Origin: Brasenia schreberi
Lineage: Eukaryota > Streptophyta > Magnoliopsida > Nymphaeales > Cabombaceae
Length of the DNA: 64,000 nt
NCBI GenBank assembly: GCA_036023115.1
Contig: JAYKKT010000041.1
Coordinates: 1,196,001-1,260,000 of the forward strand
Direction: 5' to 3'
Within the stretch, counting starts at the first letter, position 1; every line of letters starts with the position of its first letter. Shown piece after piece: positions 59,540 to 64,000 of the stretch. Both the position numbers and the translations under genes were made by a program. The notes beneath the pieces were generated by a model. It made no database searches. It was not told the DNA's origin and saw nothing but the letters and a program-made list of their open reading frames with translations.

Positions 59540-62460
59540 CTATGTCACACAAACACCTCTAGGAGGTAAGGTGTTGGCACTGACACGAGTGCAACACCGA
59601 TATCGCGTTGGTGCAGTACCAACATGGTGTTGGTCAACTTCGACACGGTCAACATGTCGAAGTACATTTTAGGGTGCGTTAACTGACTCAAAACATTTTT
59701 TGGCCCTATCTCTCATCTTTGCACCTCTCATGTCTCTCGCCTTTGCGCCTGTTCTCTCCATATTCTCACTCTCCATTTTTCTCCTCTCTCTCCCTTTATT
59801 TGTCATATCTTTTTAATGTTTTATTGTTTTGAATGTCGTTTCGTTATTGCATCTCTCTCCCTTTCTCTCTTCTTCTCATAAGAATTGTTTTGCCTCTGTG
59901 CTTGCTCTCTCTGCTACCACTCTTATCCCTCCCTTTCTCTGATACTTGGCATGTGCTCTTCTTCACTTAAATGTAATTTATTGTTTATTTATCTTTACCA
60001 AATGCTAGGCATTAGGGACATTTGAAGTTTATGATGATTTATTTCAAATTTACTAGTCTAAAATAAAAAAATTATGTAACCCTAGAATTCATTAGTTTAT
60101 AATGCATATATACATTGTTGTTAATACTTTTCTATTTTTCAATCATATTTTAATTTGAATCGATCATAGAAATGACCGACAAAAGGAAATAAAATAGAGT
60201 GTCAATTGGGAGTTTTGGTAGTAATATTGTTGTTGAAAGTACTATTCATCTTTCTTCAAGTCCCAGGATCATCAAGACCTTCAATTCAACACTTAGTGAT
60301 GATGTACCATTATAGATGCATGTACAAAGGGAAATCGTATGAAGGTGATGGAGGTAATACATAATTTTATGTGTAAATTTTGTAAAATGAGTTTTACATG
60401 GTCGTATAATAGAGTGAAGGCTCATCTTTTGAAATTATCAAAGAATGATATAAGAGCATGCTCAAATGTCGATAAGAGTTTGCAAGGACAATTAGTGAAA
60501 AAGCAAGATAATTATGAAAAGAATAACAAAAGGAGTGAAAAATGAACAAATATTCTATTATTTGGTAGATAGAAAGAATTTGCAGAAGAAAAAAAAGAAA
60601 GATAATGCAAAGTGACTTTAATAAAGGTTTTAGATGACTAATTAAAAAATCATTTAATGTAGTTAGAAGGAAAGAGATGGATAGAAAGGTTGGAAGATTC
60701 TTCTCAAGTTCACTTTCTTTTAATGTAGCAAGAAATACATATTGAAAAGATCTTCCCACTTCATTGGCTAATTATAATTTGAATGGTTATGTTCCTCCAA
60801 ATTCTAAAAAACTGTGAGCCATGATTTTTAAAGAAAAAAAGCTAATATTGAAAAGCTTTTAGAATATAAGAAGTTTTCATGAGAAACTAATGGTATTTCT
60901 ATTGTTTTTGTGGATTGAGTGATATTAAAAGGCATCCACTCAACAATATTATTGCTTATTCAATTAGTAATCCTATATTTTTCAAGTATGTTGATGCATA
61001 TGGAGAAATTAAAAATGCAAGCTACTTAAAAGATTTGTTTGTAAAAGTTATTAAGAGTGTTGGACTAAATAATATTGTACAAATAATCACTAATAATGCA
61101 ACTAATTATAAAAATATAAGATTAAGTTTGGAAGGTGATTATGTACATATTTTTTGGACACTTTATGTAGCTTATAGTTTAAATTTGACTTTTTCTTGTA
61201 TATGTAAGTCATCAAAAGATAATACTCATGCATTCATGGATTGAAGATATGACAACAGATTGTATAAAGATAAGCAATTTTGTAATGAATCACCATTTGA
61301 TTACAGTCATATTCAATAGATGTTCTAATTTAAAATTGTTGAAGGTTATAGAGACACGTTTTGCTTCTTTGATTATGATAGTAAAAAAATTTAAGATAAT
61401 CAAGACGTCATTGGTTCAGCTAGTTACTTATTCGAGTTAGGATTTATATACCATGGTAACAAAGTTAAAGATCAAGCAATGGCCCAAGCAGTGATAGCTA
61501 TTATTCTTAATGATTTATGGTGGAAGAATGTATCATATTTTCTTAAATTCATAGAGCATATATGGGAGATATTAAGAGAAGTAGATAAAGATGAATCGAT
61601 GCTTCATAAAGTTTACGAAATGTGAGACACCGTGATTGAAAAAGTTGAATCAATAATTTTGAAGCATGAGGAAAAAGAACAATATGATACATCATAATTT
61701 TATGATCATATTCATTCTATATTAGTTTCAAGATGGGACAAAAGCAACACTCCCTTGTCTTGTTTAGTACATTCTTTAAATCCAAGATATTATGAGAAGA
61801 AATAGTTGCATGAGAGCAGTAGGTATACTCCTCCTAATCAAGATCCTCAAATATCAAAGAATAAGCAAATGTGTTTGGAAAGGATTTATGGTGACTCATA
61901 TTTACTTAGGCAAGTAAATTCTGAATATGAAAAGTTTCCTTGTGCCAGACTTGATTCATTAGAAGCAGTAGAAACAAGGGATTATCAAGATCCACTAGAT
62001 TGGTGGCCATATTATGGATTTGAGATGCCTCTTCTTCAAAAGCTTGAATCAAAATTATTATCTCAACCTACAACTTCATCTTTTTGAGAAAGGAATTGGA
62101 GTACATATTCTCAAATTCACAATATCAAAAGGAATAATCTCTCAAGTAGTCATGCTAAAGACTTTTTATATCAATTTAAATCTAAGATTGGTTTCAAAAT
62201 CTAATGTTGAGTACAAGTAACTAATTACTAAGGAATATATTGCCTTCAAAATTATTTTTTTTTCTATTAATCATGGTGATTATATTTCATATTTTATTAT
62301 TATTTATTTTAATATATTGCAGTGAAGAAGCATCAAAATATTGGGATCAAATCCGGAGGAATATGATTTAGATGACAATAAAGATTTACATAACCTTAAT
62401 ATGGAACTCACTAATCCAGTAGTCCCTTCATTTGATAATGTTGTTAATAATGAAGATCTA
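59540..62460 (+). mobile_element. Decayed hAT transposon, family 2
   Basis: The left end CTATGTCACACAAACACCTC matches the right terminus of the element at 15364 when inverted. Subterminal GTGTTGG, CAACACCG and GTCGAAG words follow to about 59660. Transposase remnants run from 60339 to 62220. The right end was not found; a coding tail reaches about 62475. No TSD could be checked. Confidence 0.7.
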
Positions 62461-62475
62461 ATATTTCTCAGGTGT
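60339..62475 (+). pseudogene. hAT transposase remnant, family 2
   Basis: BED-type finger CKFCKMSFTWSYNRVKAHLL (60372-60431). The core is at 60915-61244, with NIVQIITNNATNYKN and YVHIFWTLYVAYSLNLT (a degenerate [10 protein letters not shown]). Then comes 61228-61440. The C-terminal dimerisation domain at 61806-62220 has LDWWPYYGFEMPLLQKLESK and, in other frames, ERNWSTYSQIHNIKRNNL. Multiple stops and frameshifts; clearly more decayed than the transposase at 28123. Confidence 0.8.
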
Positions 62476-62954
62476 AGGTTTATTTTATTTATCAAACATT
62501 AACATTTATGTTTGATTGCTTTATGTGTTAAGAATCTTGTCTTAACTTATGTTTATAAATACAATTATAATGAAATTAGTAGTTGTTTACTTGTTTTGCT
62601 TTAATATAAAGTTGTCTAGTTACTATTGTCATATACTTATGTTAATTTATGTCTCACTTGCTCTAGTTTGAATATTATATATGTTATATAATATTATATA
62701 CCTTACCTTGCCATAAATTATATAATATTATGTTAACATACTTAAGTGCTAGTAAATTCAAACAAATTTAAATCATTTATCTTTAATAATGGAGGATTGA
62801 AATTTAAATCTAAAAGTAAAAGGTACATGTATACTTTTTGCAGGTACACCTTATTCATATGATTTTTTTTTTTCAAATTTTAATCGTTTATATAAAAAAT
62901 GAATGATTGAGATTTGTTTGAATTTATTAATACTTAAGTATGTTAGCATATACC

Positions 62955-62958
62955 AGTT

Positions 62959-63030
<72 letters not shown>
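62955..63030. repeat. (AT)n microsatellite
   Basis: About 75 bp of uninterrupted AT repeats. Confidence 0.95.
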
Positions 63031-63034
<4 letters not shown>

Positions 63035-63243
63035 AAATTGGAAGTTGTTAGAGAGACTCTAATCCATAAACGACATTGATCGAGCCGCCCATCAACATCG
63101 ATATAAAGATAATGGTATTTAATACACATGACTGCATTAAATGTGATATGGGATGAACGATTTCATCATCATCATCCGATTAATCGGACTGACGGTGATG
63201 ATGATCAAGCAATACCTAACATGCGATGTCCGTCTAACAACTC

Positions 63244-63244
<1 letters not shown>

Positions 63245-63334
<90 letters not shown>
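63245..63334. repeat. Compound (CT)n-(AT)n microsatellite
   Basis: About 18 CT units run directly into about 27 AT units; likely highly polymorphic. Confidence 0.95.
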
Positions 63335-63336
<2 letters not shown>

Positions 63337-63554
63337 TTGCAGCATAGATTCTCGAAGAAAAGTGCACAAGTTTACGCTGTTGTCTTTTCACTATTATAAT
63401 AGATTTAATGCCTTACAAAACAAGCATGTCGGACCTTATGAAAAAGTCTCTTTACCTTATTATAGCTACGGCCTCGGTTTCAAAATGGAAATAAAATGTG
63501 CATGTCATCGTCATGCAAACATGGTCAAGAGTTTGGATTGGTGTATTTAGTGAT

Positions 63555-63727
63555 CAGTGGGGGATCCAGAAAATAGTTTTGGAGGGAACGATTACATATT
63601 TCATCATGTTAGGGGGGCGAACCATGAATCTCAACCATATTTTGACTGTAAAATATAAGTTTTACTATAAATTTTCAAATTTTCAAGGGGACAGTCAAAC
63701 CCATCCCTCCATGTAGATCCGCCATTG
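63555..63727. mobile_element. 173-bp hAT-type MITE
   Basis: Terminal inverted repeats CAGTGGGGGATC and CAATGGCGGATC (right end inverted). 8-bp TSD TTAGTGAT/TTAGTGAC at 63547-63554 and 63728-63735. No coding potential. CAGTGGCGGATC-type ends are common in small plant hAT MITEs (family knowledge). Confidence 0.88.
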
Positions 63728-63735
63728 TTAGTGAC

Positions 63736-64000
63736 CACTCTCAATCCTTGCAAAAGATGATGCTACCAAATTGAGGCAGTTAATGGGGAAGAAAATCAAT
63801 TGATTACTTAATTAGCTTACCTTTTGGATATTTTTGAAGAACATTATGTAATTACTAACATGTTTACTTCCTTTATGATCAATGTGTTTGGCTCGAAGCC
63901 CTACGACCTCAATGGCTAGACCTTTGAGAATTCGTCTTATAAGCTATCCTCTTTTCTATAAAGGAGACTGTTAAGTCGAGGATAAGTATCAACGGTCGAG
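63736..64000. other. No recognised feature
   Basis: Nothing I can support; the window ends here. Confidence 0.4.

Noticed and set aside
63128..63391. ORFs through the (CT)n/(AT)n repeat
   Set aside because: Translation is only dipeptide repeats of the microsatellite.
1..64000. CRISPR arrays, operons, bacterial promoters
   Set aside because: No direct-repeat/spacer arrays; the sequence is plant nuclear.

Overview
This is a flowering-plant nuclear window. The evidence is split genes with GT-AG introns, plant gene families (RPC3, CLPS1, LOG, kinesin-14, PLS-type PPR), and dense plant transposable elements (RTE-type LINEs, Copia, non-autonomous LTR elements, hAT, tRNA-derived SINEs). I could not fix the lineage. 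There is no sign of bacterial or organellar sequence.

The backbone is one plus-strand host gene, which I read as the RNA polymerase III subunit RPC3 (RPC82/POLR3C family). Eleven exons in consistent phase run from 4437 to a stop codon at 44826. The N-terminal exons are not identified and may lie upstream. About 1.25 kb of coding sequence is spread over more than 40 kb because three introns (6215-21942, 22054-37464, 38282-43371) are full of nested insertions. Downstream, on the minus strand and convergent, lies a damaged CLPS1-like gene (47918-49940). Beyond about 52 kb I see only transposon remnants, SINEs, microsatellites and unassigned sequence.

Layout. 1-520: LTR-like remnant with a local duplication. 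521-3496: nearly full-length RTE LINE with a 16-bp target-site duplication (TSD). 4437-6214: three RPC3 exons. 7942-21358: 13.4-kb Copia element (A) carrying a LINE in its 5' LTR, a hAT-type element in gag that itself holds a second Copia element (B, minus strand), a LINE in integrase and a 163-bp LINE scrap in reverse transcriptase. 21943-22053: RPC3 exon. 22288-25990: LINE and hAT remnants. 26134-35583: a minus-strand non-autonomous LTR element whose interior holds pieces of host genes (LOG, an unidentified gene, PPR, kinesin-14) and which was invaded by three related hAT elements. 37465-38281: four RPC3 exons. 38842-39154: LINE with an inverted 5' part. 38997-42294: perfect-looking 1,649-bp tandem duplication involving a second gene-carrying LTR element (PPR plus an AGD14-like ARF-GAP fragment; 39258-42873). 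43372-44826: last three RPC3 exons. 45333-45652: solo LTR. 50135-52055: old LINE with a hAT insertion. 59540-62460: second hAT family, decayed. 63555-63727: short hAT-type MITE.

The most interesting content is the pair of LTR elements carrying chimeric host-gene fragments. Both have a primer-binding site matching initiator-tRNA(Met) and both are bounded by 5-bp duplications (one pair with one mismatch). A solo LTR of the first family lies close by. The many intact TSDs also allow the order of insertions to be read directly.
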